Assembly (NCBI RefSeq): GCF_026151205.1
Contig: NC_087077.1
Span: forward strand, 4,214,001 to 4,278,000
Origin: Bolinopsis microptera
Lineage: Eukaryota > Ctenophora > Tentaculata > Lobata > Bolinopsidae
Reading direction: 5' to 3'
DNA length: 64,000 nucleotides
Of this stretch, positions 1-13,000 are shown piece after piece. A model generated the notes under the pieces. That model was not told where the DNA came from. It searched no databases and saw only the letters and a list, made by a program, of their open reading frames with translations. How positions within the stretch are numbered: position 1 is the first letter of the stretch; each line of letters opens with the position of its first letter. A program made the position numbers and the translations under genes.

Positions 1-169
1 AAATATGAGTTGCAAATAAAACTCAATGCAATGAACTTCATAAGTTATAACTCCAATTTGTTATAACTTCATAAGTTACAACTCTAATTAATTATAAGTT
101 GATTAACTTCATAGGTTACAACTCTAATTAATTATAAGTTAATGAACTTCATAAGTTACAACTCTAATG
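1..169. repeat. AT-rich minisatellite
   Basis: About three imperfect copies of a roughly 45-base unit built round ACTTCATAAGTTACAACTC. The array runs off the left edge, so its full length is unknown. The stretch from 170 to 518 that follows shows no gene or repeat I can support; it would hold the 3' untranslated region and flank of the receptor gene. Confidence 0.7.
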
Positions 170-518
170 CGCGATTCGCACGTTCTATCTGAAACTGATC
201 TCAGACAGTTTTTAAAATTATCATAACAGTTCTGTTATCATATGTTCAGGTTCTGACAGCATATAAGTATAACTTATACATTTCGTCAGTTGTAATTCGT
301 TAGTCATGAATATCGTTTACTCAATACTCTGTGACAAGGAAGAATGGATCACCACAAGTTTCCGAATGTGAGCACTATCGAGTATCGTAGCCAAAGAAAG
401 CGGAAACCACAAGTTTTTAAACCGTTACTAAAACTCCAACGATTATCACTGTTTTTTTTGATATTTTATATCGCTTGCTCAGTGTATCCGGAATCCAATC
501 TACAATAAAAAGCACGTC

Positions 519-1058
519 TCACACGGTTAGACCACAAGAATTAGAAATGGTAGCAGCCTCATCCTCCTCCAACTTATCATACGAAGAGCTCTGAGACTGA
601 TCCAGCTCGCGAGATGAATCTGAACACCGAGATTCTGGTCGAGATTCTACTGGGGTTGGACACTGTTCACTTGAGCACCGTTCACTTGAGCCCCGCAACA
701 CCACATCGTCCTTATCAAGCTCCAACATTACGATATTTTCTAGAGAGACATCATTTTCAGACGTAACCTCACGAACTTTAGGGGCAGTGACGTCATCATG
801 TGTGCTAGGTGGTGGTATTTCTTTAAACTCGGGGGATGATTCCCTAGAGTAACAGGTGGTAAGAGCAGTGGGCATGGTTATAGAGGAGGGGCCAGTAGAA
901 CACAGCACAGTGGCTCCTCTAGGGTTTATTGGATCAGCTAGTTGAGCGTTTGTGTGTTGGATGTCGTTTTTCTTCAGCTTCTTCCAGTTCTTCCTGTCCA
1001 TCTTCCTCAGCGTGGCCCCACCTTCTGTTGTGGTGAAAGCGAATGGATTGCCGTCAAT
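519..1058 (-). CDS. Receptor exon 32: cytoplasmic tail
   Basis: Starts in phase 0 after a CTTAG acceptor, reads IDGNPFAFTTTEGGATLRK and ends LTV-stop at 519. The 179-residue tail is hydrophilic, rich in Ser, Thr and acidic residues, and includes SRESSPEF and a late cluster SSRELDQSQSSSYDKLEEDE, plausible phosphorylation sites. The last residues GLTV look like a class I PDZ-binding ending (x-Thr-x-Val), which suggests a scaffold partner; this is inference. Confidence 0.85.
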   Translation of the reverse strand: MDGNPFAFTTTEGGATLRKMDRKNWKKLKKNDIQHTNAQLADPINPRGATVLCSTGPSSITMPTALTTCYSRESSPEFKEIPPPSTHDDVTAPKVREVTSENDVSLENIVMLELDKDDVVLRGSSERCSSEQCPTPVESRPESRCSDSSRELDQSQSSSYDKLEEDEAATISNSCGLTV

Positions 1059-4000
1059 CTAAGGGGAATGTTTATCGTTTGAATTAGAGTTTGGGGGGGG
1101 GGGGGGGGGGGGAGGGGGGTCGAGTTTGGTATCAGGAAAGTCCTAACTTATATTTTCTAATGCAAATTAAATAAAGAGGGAAGTAAAAATATTCTCCGTG
1201 ACTCACATGCGCCTTAACAATACTGATCTTCTGACGGGTGGCTTGCCGGATACTAAGTCGTTTCTTCTTCTTCTTCTTCTGGTGAGAGGAACTATTGGAG
1301 GCGGACTCATTGATAGACTTGCCATGAGCCACTCTCCAGAGAGCTAGTCTGATACTGGGGTTGTAGAGACAGTAGAACACAAACACTGCCACGCCCTGTT
1401 GTCATTTCAGTTAGAAGTCATCTTTACAGCAGTTATAAACTATGTGAGAGGTAGAGTAGAAATCATGTTGTCGCATGGAATCATTAAACTTTAAATGATA
1501 AAGTATGAAAGTTGTCTTTTTAAGTGTTAACACTGATGTTTTAAGTCTTGTTTGAGTCCGAGCACGTGTTAACAAGATCACAACCCTAAAATAAATAGGC
1601 TCCTGAAGCTATGTGTACCTGCAGAGTGTTCGTTAAAGCGAAGAAATATTCCAGGACTATGTGAGGATAAGAGATCTGGATAACTCCAAATATCCAAGTT
1701 AACCCTGCAGCGAGAATTATTTTACGTTTTTTATAATTTTTTTCGTTGCAGTTAAATGAATAATTGATTTGACTTTCTTTATTAAGATAGATTCGACACG
1801 CATACAATGTACATGGACTAACTATTCTCACTCACTCACATTTCATTAGGTGTATCTAAAAAGACTGACACATATGAAATACTCTTAAAAAATATATTTA
1901 AAATATTCATTTACCAAGAAGTGTCATGATGGATAATATTATCCGCAGTTCTACCAATCTTTGTCCAGGCTTCATTGTACCTCTGAGGGGAATATTTAAA
2001 ATATTACACATTAATTAAACAGCCGTTAACATTCTTAAGAAAACTTAGAGCAACAATCCTTCAAGACTTCAGGGCTGTCGTAAAGATAAATTGTTGTTCA
2101 ACGTAAAAATGGATCATGAACATACGATGATACTAAATGTTTTAGGCAGATTTAGGAAGCAGAGTTGTTGATTTTTACCAACTGTTGCTAATTGCTTAGA
2201 CTTCTTGTATGCATACTTTGAGATACAGCTTCGATAAATCTATAAAAGTTTCTTTTTTGAAATGAAGTTTGAAGTAGTTCGCAGCATCTTTCAACTTCAA
2301 AAGTATATTTTACTTGAATTTTGCAAGCCATATATTCTAGCGATGTATGATGTAAGGAGGTTGGCTAGGAAAAGCAAAGAACTACGGCGGTCTATTCTCT
2401 TCAACACTTCAATAATACAAGAAAGCGAGGAGAAGCGTGCTCAGAAATGTAACGTTAAATTTTTAACTTATCCTATTTGGATATTACGTTAAATTATTAT
2501 TAGCAATAAACTATTTACTAAGTTAACTCCATGTCAGGTTGACTTGACTTGGAATTTATCAGATAAAATAAAACTTTAATGTGGTACGTTAATTCGGTAG
2601 GTAATTCCATTTTAACGGCAGCAGCTCGAGAAATTCCAGCTTTACTAATACATAGTTATTACCAATAATATCGAAATAGATATTAACGCTTTTAGTTCAA
2701 GAATCAAATAAAAGTAGTAAAATGACCAATTGATAAATCAGTAACTCCAGGTTCCAATCATATTCATAAATAGATAAAATGTTACTAATATATATATACA
2801 GCTTTACAAACTGTAACCTAGCAACAGCTTTATAATTCAGTTGGTCGGGATGTGATGATCAAAGAAATAAAAATATTAATATCAGATTTTGGGCTATAAA
2901 TCGACACAATAAAAACAGCTTTAAATCGAAAGATCTGACAATCATCCCAGAGCTCTGGGCACACTGTACCCATGTTCAGTGACGTAACACTAACGAAGGG
3001 CCCCGCTGACCAGGTGGTGAGAGGAGGCACCAAAAGGGGGGGGGGGGGGGGGGGGGGGGGGCCAACAGAGGGGCGATTTTTCGGCGGGGGGCGCCAACGT
3101 TACGCCACTGCTCATTTTATGATAAGCATTGTGGCGGGGGACCCCTCATTGTGACCCGCCCGTTCGCCGCTACCATAAGGGGCTACCATAATCACATGAT
3201 TATTATTACAATTATATTAGATAACGTAATCTGGTGGATAAAATATTAGATAACGGTTCAGCAGACCCAGATTAACATACCCCGAGATGGAAGTGCTGGT
3301 GATTGAGGTATGACGTGGTGTTATACCACAGCTGCGATTATACGGGCTAGATATCCACACTTATAGAGGCGTTATAGAGGCGACTATATCACGTATAAAA
3401 TGCGGCACTGCGGAACCGCACGTGCCGCATAAGAGTGCCGCAAGTGCCGCAGTGTCACAGTTACGTTACAAGGTTGTCTGGCTGGACATCGACACTTATA
3501 AATGCGACTTCTGAGTACAAGACAAGAACAGTGAACACAAGGACAAAGTAGTAAGGTAATTAACAATCAGAATCAGTGATAGTAATTCAAACTACAAACT
3601 TTGTTCTGGAGTGTTTGTTTCTCATGACGGTGAAGAGGACTCTGAAGAAGACGATGCAGTTGAAGAGGAGCATTATCAGGAGGGGACTGAAGAAGGTTCC
3701 GTACATCCAGTCACGTGACAGCCAGCACCTGGGTAGTAGTGGTGTAAATATAGTAGTAGTAACTAGTAGTGTTGTAGTGGTGTTGTCGCTGCCTTGTTGG
3801 CAAACTCTTATCTCGAAATTAAGTTGCTAAAACAATTCAGTCTGAAAGCCCACCAGTTCGTAGAATACTTTATCTTTATTTTGTGAATAAGAAGGAAGAA
3901 TAATAAGAACAAACAAGCTTCAGTGTCCCGACTTACACATTCAGATTTGTGTGTATCTGATAGACGTTTTCCTTTAGAGATAACAGTGCTATCACTGCTA

Positions 4001-7000
4001 CAGCGGGCAATCCTGAAAATTAAATATAATAGTAACCAGATTAGTCAATTTGATCTTCAGACACCAGGTACAAGGGTTAAAATAGGTGTCCTTCAGAAAT
4101 ACCAAATCGTCATTCGAAGCTAAATCATTCATCAAGATCACCAATATTTTTTCAACAACATCCCATAATTTAAACAAATCTGGAAGTGGTCCAAGCAGCT
4201 AACATATCCATATAATGAGTAATGAGTTGTGACTTGTGAGCCTCACTTACCCCAAGCGATGATAGAAGCTCCGATGAGGAAGGTATTGTTGGAGGCGCTG
4301 GTGAAGACAAGAACAACCGCCCTGTACAGGCCCACTGCCTCTACACTCATCCAGAAGAATGCAGTCAGGAAGAAATAGTGGGTCATACCTGCCATCACCT
4401 GAGCGGGAACGTAGGTAGGATAAATAATATCTCTCAACACATTATTTAACAACCTGTGTACCAAATCCATTCATGTTAACCCACTCACCAAACACTGACT
4501 ACAATCCTGTAGTGTTCAGTAGGGAGCATTACGGCATCACTACACTCTTACCTTGCAATAGGTGCCCGGGTAAGTTGTACTGCCGTTTATCATGAAGAAG
4601 AGTAGTGCCAGGAACAAGGCCAGAGCAAAGTTGATGTGTATCTTTGTAGACAAACACTCTCTTACGCACCTGCATAAACAACCATCGGTTAGTGAGGAGT
4701 GTACACACGTACACACGTACACGCGTACACACACACGTACACACACGTACACACGTACACATGTTACACGTACACACGCACACTGTTTCAGGCTATTAAA
4801 CAATTGGCAATGTTGTCATACAGTTATTGAAGTACACCTAGAATATAAGAATTTCCTTTATCTTTAGAAACCCAGCTATTGCGGTATCGTGTGGTTTAAT
4901 TAAATAAAGGACGCCTGTTGAATGTTGATACGTCAAGTTGAACGCCTGTTGATAAATGAAGATGAACGCCTAGTGCTGATAAGTGAAGATGAACGCCTAG
5001 TGCTGATAAGTGAAGATGAACGCCTAGTGCTGATAAGTGAAGATGAACGCCTAGTGCTGATAAGTGAAGATGAACGCCTAGTGCTGATAAGTGAAGATGA
5101 ACGCCTAGTGCTGATAAGTCAAGATGAACGGGAAGGATTATTACCTGACAATGTAGAGGAGGAGGACGGTAGCAAAAAGACAGACTATAGAGATAGAAGC
5201 ACCAATCTGAGAGATGATAGACAGGATGTAGTCGTCTTGAGCTGGTAACTGAAATAGTGGTTATCAACTAGCTTCACCTTATCAGTATTCACATTTATTA
5301 GCAGATATCTACATTTAGAATGGAAGTGAGATAAGGAGTATGATAAGGATCAAGATATGGTGATAAGTAGGGGGGGGGGGGCCGGGCAGGGGGGCCGGGG
5401 GGGCTAAGTACCAGTATAGCAGAGAAACTAGTGAGATGTTGTGTTTTACAGATTATACTCTTATCATCACTGTACACCATAACCACTCCCTCCGAACTCC
5501 AACTCTGATCTGAAATTAAAATTGAAGCTGAAAAATCAGTCAATATTTGCGCCTGTGATCATTTTATGATTAATATGAGCTACACTCGATGTCACTGGTC
5601 AGTTCTACTCCTCTATAAGTGTAGTGGAGTGATTCAACATTGGGAGACCTGCAGTCACGATCGAGAGGAAACATGTCTAAAAACAGGAAGTTAACAAACT
5701 AATACGAACCAACAGTGTTCCAGTAAACACATACAGGTTTCCCTCGTCCAGTACCACTCAGTGTCAGACTGAACTCAACTTCCTCCGCCAGTTCAGAGTC
5801 TTTTTTAACCGTATTCACGCTCAAAGATAGTATGGGGATGTTGAAGTCATCTCCAGACAACCCCTAAGAAAAGTTGTATTCAGAAAACCTGGTGTGGAAA
5901 TTAGACAAATTGGAAGCGTACCATAATGTAAATTGTCATATTTAGCGAATAGTTTATCAATATTTATTCAAGGGAAGGATCTGACAAATATGACGATTTA
6001 ACTGTTTGAAGAAGATTTTCCATCTCTCATATTATTTATTATTTATTTTACTCACTATTATTCATTAAAACACGATTTTAAACCTGGTCGTTGGCTGGGA
6101 ACATAGATTTGTCCTTGTAGATGACTGCCAATACGTAAGAGTCTGGAGTGACTAGTTTGTTGGGGATGTTCACACTTATAGCTCCTAGCAGCTCCTCCGA
6201 CTGAACCTGGCAGATTTAAACTAATTGCAACGCTACACATGTATTACATTTGTTGAGGAAGTGATGTCGATATATTTTAATGTTGCCATGGGTGGCAAGT
6301 CCCCTTTCGTCGCAGTCCGATAGTTTTACTGCATCTAAATATATGAGACTCAACTGTGTTCATTTACTTGCTCTAGACTCACATACGGTATGTGTTGAAG
6401 TTAAATATCATACAAAGTGGAATTTAATAAACAATAAAATACCTTTTTTCTTGTAATCGATTGACATCGCTGAGTCGGTACCAGCACTGCTTGCAATGAA
6501 AATGCCTGAATCTGTTTCGGAGGGCAATTTTACCTGGAAAGAACAATTTGAGGATTTTTTGCTTACTTGCACAATTAGCCAAGACTTACTTTCGTCTAGT
6601 CTCCAGATCTCGTAGACACAAAGTTAACAAACCTAAATTACAATGAAGACTGAAGCGGAGATACTTACAACAGCAAGTTTGAGATCAGGTGATGCGTAGT
6701 TGACTAGCGTTGAGTCAGACCCCGTTAGGTTCTGACAGTAAGTTTCCACATCAGTAACTATTTGTTGTGCAGCGAGTGCAGTGCCCTCCGGAGCCAGCTG
6801 TTCAGTGGACAGATTTAGAATTTGTAGATTAGGAATTAGAGGACTATAGATGCAGCAGTATAGTTTATACGTTTACAATTTTAAATCGAATGCACCAAGA
6901 AGTTTCCCATTTCACTGATCCGCAAAAGAGGTATCACTAATTAACTAAACGTGTTCCTATAATTCATGATAATAGGAAGATAAAATAGGTTTAAACTCAC

Positions 7001-10000
7001 TTGACCACGATCCAGTGATTGAATGTTTCCAAGTGCTCCTGCGAGATTAACGGCTACCTGAGAAGATGAAAATTCTAATTACTAATAAGAACCCTTCAAT
7101 TGCTTTAAAAAACCAACGATCACTGCAGTACAGGAAGCAGCCTAGTACTAATCAGCCGAACCATAGTTTTTAGGGTTTAGCACTAAAGCAGAACTCACGT
7201 CGACACTGAAGGAAATATCAGGGTTTACCCCAGAGGAGACTATCTGACTGATTGCTTGTGAGGCCATGCCGATAGTCTCTGTTGTCATGGTACCCGCTGT
7301 AACCTCTGTTAGTTTCTTACTCACTTCCACTGCTTGGTCCACGTTCGTTATCTCCGTCTGGGGGAGGATAAGTCTTAACTTTGGGAGGAACAATGATAAT
7401 AACTTATATAAAATATGTTGTAATTATATCTTTACACCTCACCATTTGTCGATACCTCTATAAGAGTAAGAGTAGGAACAATAAGTCATTGAGGTAGGTG
7501 TTATGTCAGTGCAGTCTGCATTTCAAGCTTTTAGTTACAATCAGATGGCTAATTAATGTATTGCAAAGATTCGCATTTTAAAACTAGCGTACTAAGTCTA
7601 TCTTCCTTCAAAGGAATTTTATATCTTCAAAGGTTTTTTGGGTGATCCTTAAAAGGCAATCCCCAATCAGGCACCTAGAAGGTATTTCTGTAGGGGACGA
7701 TCACCCCTACAGAAATATATCATCAGGATATAATAACACTAATGTTCTTGTAGTTACTGAATACTTGAATAGGCATTTTATTGCTTCTGGGAATTACTCA
7801 TGTAATTATCACTTACACATAGGGGTGTAACACCCCCGGGTGTTCCAATAATAATTCCCTATTTCTATAAATCAAAACATCATATCACTGTATTATGTGC
7901 AATTTCGTTTGCCGACACAAATTAAAACATGCTGGTTTTACAATAGCGTTTGATAAAACTGAAACTAACATCAAGTAGTCGCTGTAGGTCCCCGCTAGTA
8001 GACTTTGTGTAGGGACACAGTGTATAGTCAGCCTCCTCCTCCCAACCTCCCACACCACACTTCCTGCTCCGCACTTCTGTCAGGTTCCTGATACAGCAGG
8101 TAGTCTTGTTATAGAGTAGTTTCCATTTTTAATTGATACAGACAAAATAAAACTCAACTTTTGCATCTCTAACCACTGCATCTAAATGGAAAACCCGATA
8201 ACATATATGACTCAGTACTCACGGGTGGTTAAGATTACAAGGTAAAGTGGTGATTGTGTCCTCCATGGCATAGGGCCAGGTGAAGTTACCTCTACCCTGC
8301 TCCTCGTCGTTTAGATAGTCACAGTATCCTGAGGAGCGAGTCATGCGACTAGTAACTTAGTAATGCGGCCAGTGATCTTTAATAAAGCTAAATATCTCTC
8401 TAGTGAAGTGCAGGGGGGGATGCAACGTCAATTAATGTCAATTGATGTCAATTAATGTCAATTAATGTCAATTAATGTCAATTAATGTCAATGTCAGTTT
8501 TGCAAAATTTTGGAATACTGACATTAATTGACACAATATTTTTCGACCAGAGATTATGTAGTTCTACCATATTTTTAGCACTTTAGAACGTTTATATCAT
8601 CAATTTATTCACTACTTTCACATATGGAAATGTGAAATGTGAAAAAAATTCAGATCATTAAACAATAAAACTAAAATAATATGGTTTTCCGAAATTAAAT
8701 TTTCTTAAATGGGCGTGGCCATCCAAGGGCGTGGTTCTCAACATCATCAGAACTTAAAACCCACATTAAACGAAATGCCATCATGACATTTATATTTGAA
8801 TAACGAATCTTAAACAGCTAACATTACTCCTTCGTACTAAAAAAGCCGATTCTAGATATTTTACCTGTATATGAAACCAATAAAATATGGGCGTGGCCGG
8901 TGGGGACCGAAGATGGAAGAGTTGGAAGCTGAAATTTTTTTTGGTGGTCTTTGAACCTAAGGATCAACAGATAAGAACATACTCATAATTATTCAAGGAC
9001 ATTTTGTTTTTTTGAACCGGTCTAACTTACATAGACGTGAATATCTAGAATATTTATCAAATAATGATAATCTCAAATTTCAAGACATATTAATGTCAAT
9101 TAATGTCAATTAATGTCAATTAATGTCAATTAATGTCAATTAATGTCAATTAATGTCAATTAATGTCAATTAATGTCAATGTCAGTTTGGGGTTTTTATG
9201 GAATACTGACATTAATTGACGTTGCATCCCCCCCGAAGTGCAGGACAAAGAGCGTACTCTCATTTGTAATTTGTCACAAATAGCGGCTAAAAGATTAACA
9301 GTCCTGTTGCAAGCTGATCACATGACGATCACACAGTAATATGATCCTGAGCTGGTACCTGAGGGTCTGACAGGAGAGAGCTGGAAGGAAGAGCCGAGTA
9401 GAAGGTCCTGGAATGTTGTGCCCTGTGCCCGGTACAGAGTGTACCACATCTCACCTTGTGTCAGGTTACTTCCTGGCAGGATAGAATAGTTTTAGGGGAG
9501 GGGAGCGGGAGGTGGGGGGGGGGGGGGGTAACAAGTCTCTGTTTAAGTAATAATAATTTAAAATGAGGATCGAGAATAGTCTGATAAATTACAGATCAAT
9601 ATATAAATTATAAGTCATGTTTAATGACCATAGCTGATAAGTTACTAGTACTAGTAGTATAGCTGATAAGTTACTAGTACTAGTAGTATAGCTGATAAGT
9701 TACTAGTACTAGTAGTATAGCTGATAAGTTACTAGTACTAGTAGTATTGATAGCTTACCGTCCTCCTGGTTAGAAAATGTGAGTTTTCCCAAGAAGGAAG
9801 TGGGGGCTATGTTAGTCACAGTGAAGTGTGTGCTGAAGTTGCTGTTCTGTGTAAAATGTTGCACCTGGAGAGACGGGGTAGTAGTATGTGGCACAACAAA
9901 TGAGAGGGTTCTTGTAGGAAAATATTTTACCATGAAGTTATAAAATATTCTACCAATGTTAAAAAGATTTAACTGAAAGTTTAACACTCATTCATTGTTT

Positions 10001-13000
10001 AATTACAAAAAAAATGTATTCTTGAACTAGGACTCTCGTTGATGTTATAAAATAGCGTTAAGTTCATAGGTAGGAGAAGAGTGGGAATAATTGGGATACA
10101 AATGATGAAAACATGAAATGTAGAAAGAGTTTACTAACCATGTCTTGAACTATCTTATGACTGATAGGACCTCCACTGAAGAATTGTTGGTAGTAGTGTT
10201 GCTCTGGGGGAATTAAACCTTTAGAGAACGTGCACATTTCATTCTTATTACGTATACAACGGAAATGAAAACTTTCAATTTCGTTGAAATAGACATTTGG
10301 ATCTATTAATGTTAAGGTAATTACAAGAAATTTCTGAATAGTGATGACAACGTGTTAATGCAGGTAAATGTTAAAGATTAAAATATTAAACAATTATAAA
10401 TATTAAAGATTAAAATATTAAACAATTATAAATATTAAAATACTAAACAATTATAACGAATTGGTTTTATAGTATCCTCACCAGCTTGTGCTACGTATAT
10501 CTTATTAAGATGGGAGGTGAGGAGACAGAGGGAGGTCGGGTCCGGACAGATAGCAACTGACACGTGATAGGCCGCGTAGGGGACCAGACCTTTAACTGTC
10601 AGGGCTCTCAGACTCGTCTTTATCTCTGGGGAGTAACCAGGGGTAACCAGGGGTAACGTGGTGATAAAATATTTAAAATATTGTCTATCAAGATCGATGT
10701 AGAACTTGAAACATTTGATTGAACCACGTTAGAAGTTAATATCAAAGATGTCACAGTGAGAGAGGGTTAAAAGAGAGACAGGAGTGTCACAGTGAGAGAG
10801 GGTTAAAAGAGAGACAGGTTTGTCACAGTGAGAGAGGGTTAAAAAAGAGACAGGTTTGTTACAGTGAGAGAGGGTTAAAAGAGAGACAGGTTTGTCACAG
10901 TGAGAGAGGGTTAAAAAGAGACAGGTTTGTTACAGTGAGAGAGGGTTAAAAGAGAGACAGGAGTGTCACAGTGAGACAGGGTTAAAAGAGGGACAGGAGT
11001 GTCACAGTGAGAGAGGGTTAAAAGAGAGACAGGAGTGTCACAGTGAGACAGGGTTAAAAGAGAGACAGGAGTGTCACAGTGAGAGAGGGTTAAAAGAGAG
11101 ACAGGAGTGTCACAGTGAGAGAGGGTTAAAAGAGAGACAGTAGTGTCACAGTGAGACAGGGTTAAAAGAGGGACAGGAGTGTCACAGTGAGAGAGGGTTA
11201 AAAAGAGACAGGTTTGTTACAGTGAGAGAGGGTTAAAAGAGAGACAGGAGTGTCACAGTGAGAGAGGGTTAAAAGAGAGACAGGTTTGTCACAGTGAGAG
11301 AGGGTTAAAAAAGAGACAGGTTTGTTACAGTGAGACAGGGTTAAAAGAGGGACAGGAGTGTCACAGTGAGAGAGGGTTAAAAAAGAGACAGGTTTGTTAC
11401 AGTGAGAGAGGGTTAAAAGAGAGACAGGAGTGTCACAGTGAGAGAGGGTTAAAAAGAGACAGGTTTGTTACAGTGAGAGAGGGTTAAAAGAGAGACAGGA
11501 GTGTCACAGTGAGAGAGGGTTAAAAGAGAGACAGGAGTTTACCAACCTATAAAAGGAGTGTTCTTCCCGTCAACCTTGAATTCTGCTCCAGAGTCGGGTA
11601 ACTGCTTGGAGTAAGAGGTCCTCTTTAATTTATCAGACAGCTTCTTTATCTGATAAATTGGAATATTTCACAACTTTGCCCAGTCATATTTATAGAACTA
11701 TGGTTAACATTACAGCCTGTTACACACAATAACCAGTACAATGATCACTCTCACTAGGTACTCCGTGAGTGTCTGTGTTTGAGCGCCAATAACAGGCTAG
11801 CTAGCCAATAACAAGTATATATAGGATACAAGTGTCATGTCAACACAGTGACAAGCAGAATACACATCACTGCCCTCCGCAAGCATCCCACCCTTAATAC
11901 TCACAGTAAGCTTGTAGAGGAAGGAAGACTCGCTCTTGGTTACCCCTGGTTACCGTACCCCTGGTTAGTAGTTACCTACTACTTACCCCTGGTTACCCCT
12001 AGTTACCCACTACCCTCAATACTCACAGTAAGCTTGTAGAGGAAGGAAGACTCGCTCTTGGTTACCCCTGGTTACCGTACCCCTGATTAGTAGTTAACCA
12101 CTCTTACCCCTGGTTACCCCTAGTTACCCACTACCTTCAATACTCACAGTTAGCTTGTAGAGGAATGAAGACTCGCTCCTGGTTACCCCTGGTTACCGTA
12201 CCCCTGGTTAGTAGTTACCCACTCTTACCCCTGGTTACCCCTAGTCACCAACTACCCTTAGTACTCACAGTTAGCTTGTAGAGGAAGGAAGACTCGCTCT
12301 TGGTTACCCCTGGTTACCGTACCCCTGGTTAGTAGTTATTCACCGTACCCCTGGTTACCCCTAGTCACCAACTACCCTCAGTACTCACAGTTAGCTTGTA
12401 GAGGAAGGAAGACTCGCTCGGATCCGCGGACACGTCCCAGCTCACCGCTACCTCAAACTCCGGCAATATCTCAATATTTATTGTAACGTCGACATCAGGA
12501 GCGGCTGAAAGGATTCGCTTTTTAGGATTCACTCAAAGACTTTTGATATACAGAAGTAAGAAAGCATGGCGACAAAAACGGGTAGTTACTTTGAACTTTT
12601 GAAGATAATGCCGCGCGAAACAATGATAAACTTATAAAAGTGCTTTTAGTTGCGTTTAGAGGCAGCTTTTAAGTGTGCTTCAGTGCTACAATATCAGCTA
12701 AAAACTCCAGAATTTACTTGGGGATCTTTTTTGTCTTAGCATAGCGCCGCCTGTTATATGTCATAGGTAAGAGAAGCAGTACAATTGTCTTTTGAGACAG
12801 CCATTGACTACTGATTAGACTATTTTAACTATTTGTCATACCAGAAAGTGCACGCACGTATTTTAACAGTTATAAATTTATGAGAACAAGAATGTTAATA
12901 GAAAAGTAAAATATTAAATCATTGACTCCCACAAAGTGTGATATGATTATATCATTTCCTCACGATTGCTGGATGTAAGAGCCGTCACGACGCTGTATTC

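Noticed and set aside
4896-5267. Frames on both strands across the 27-bp array
   Set aside because: Unit length divisible by three keeps frames open. Only 5145-5248 on the minus strand is a receptor exon.
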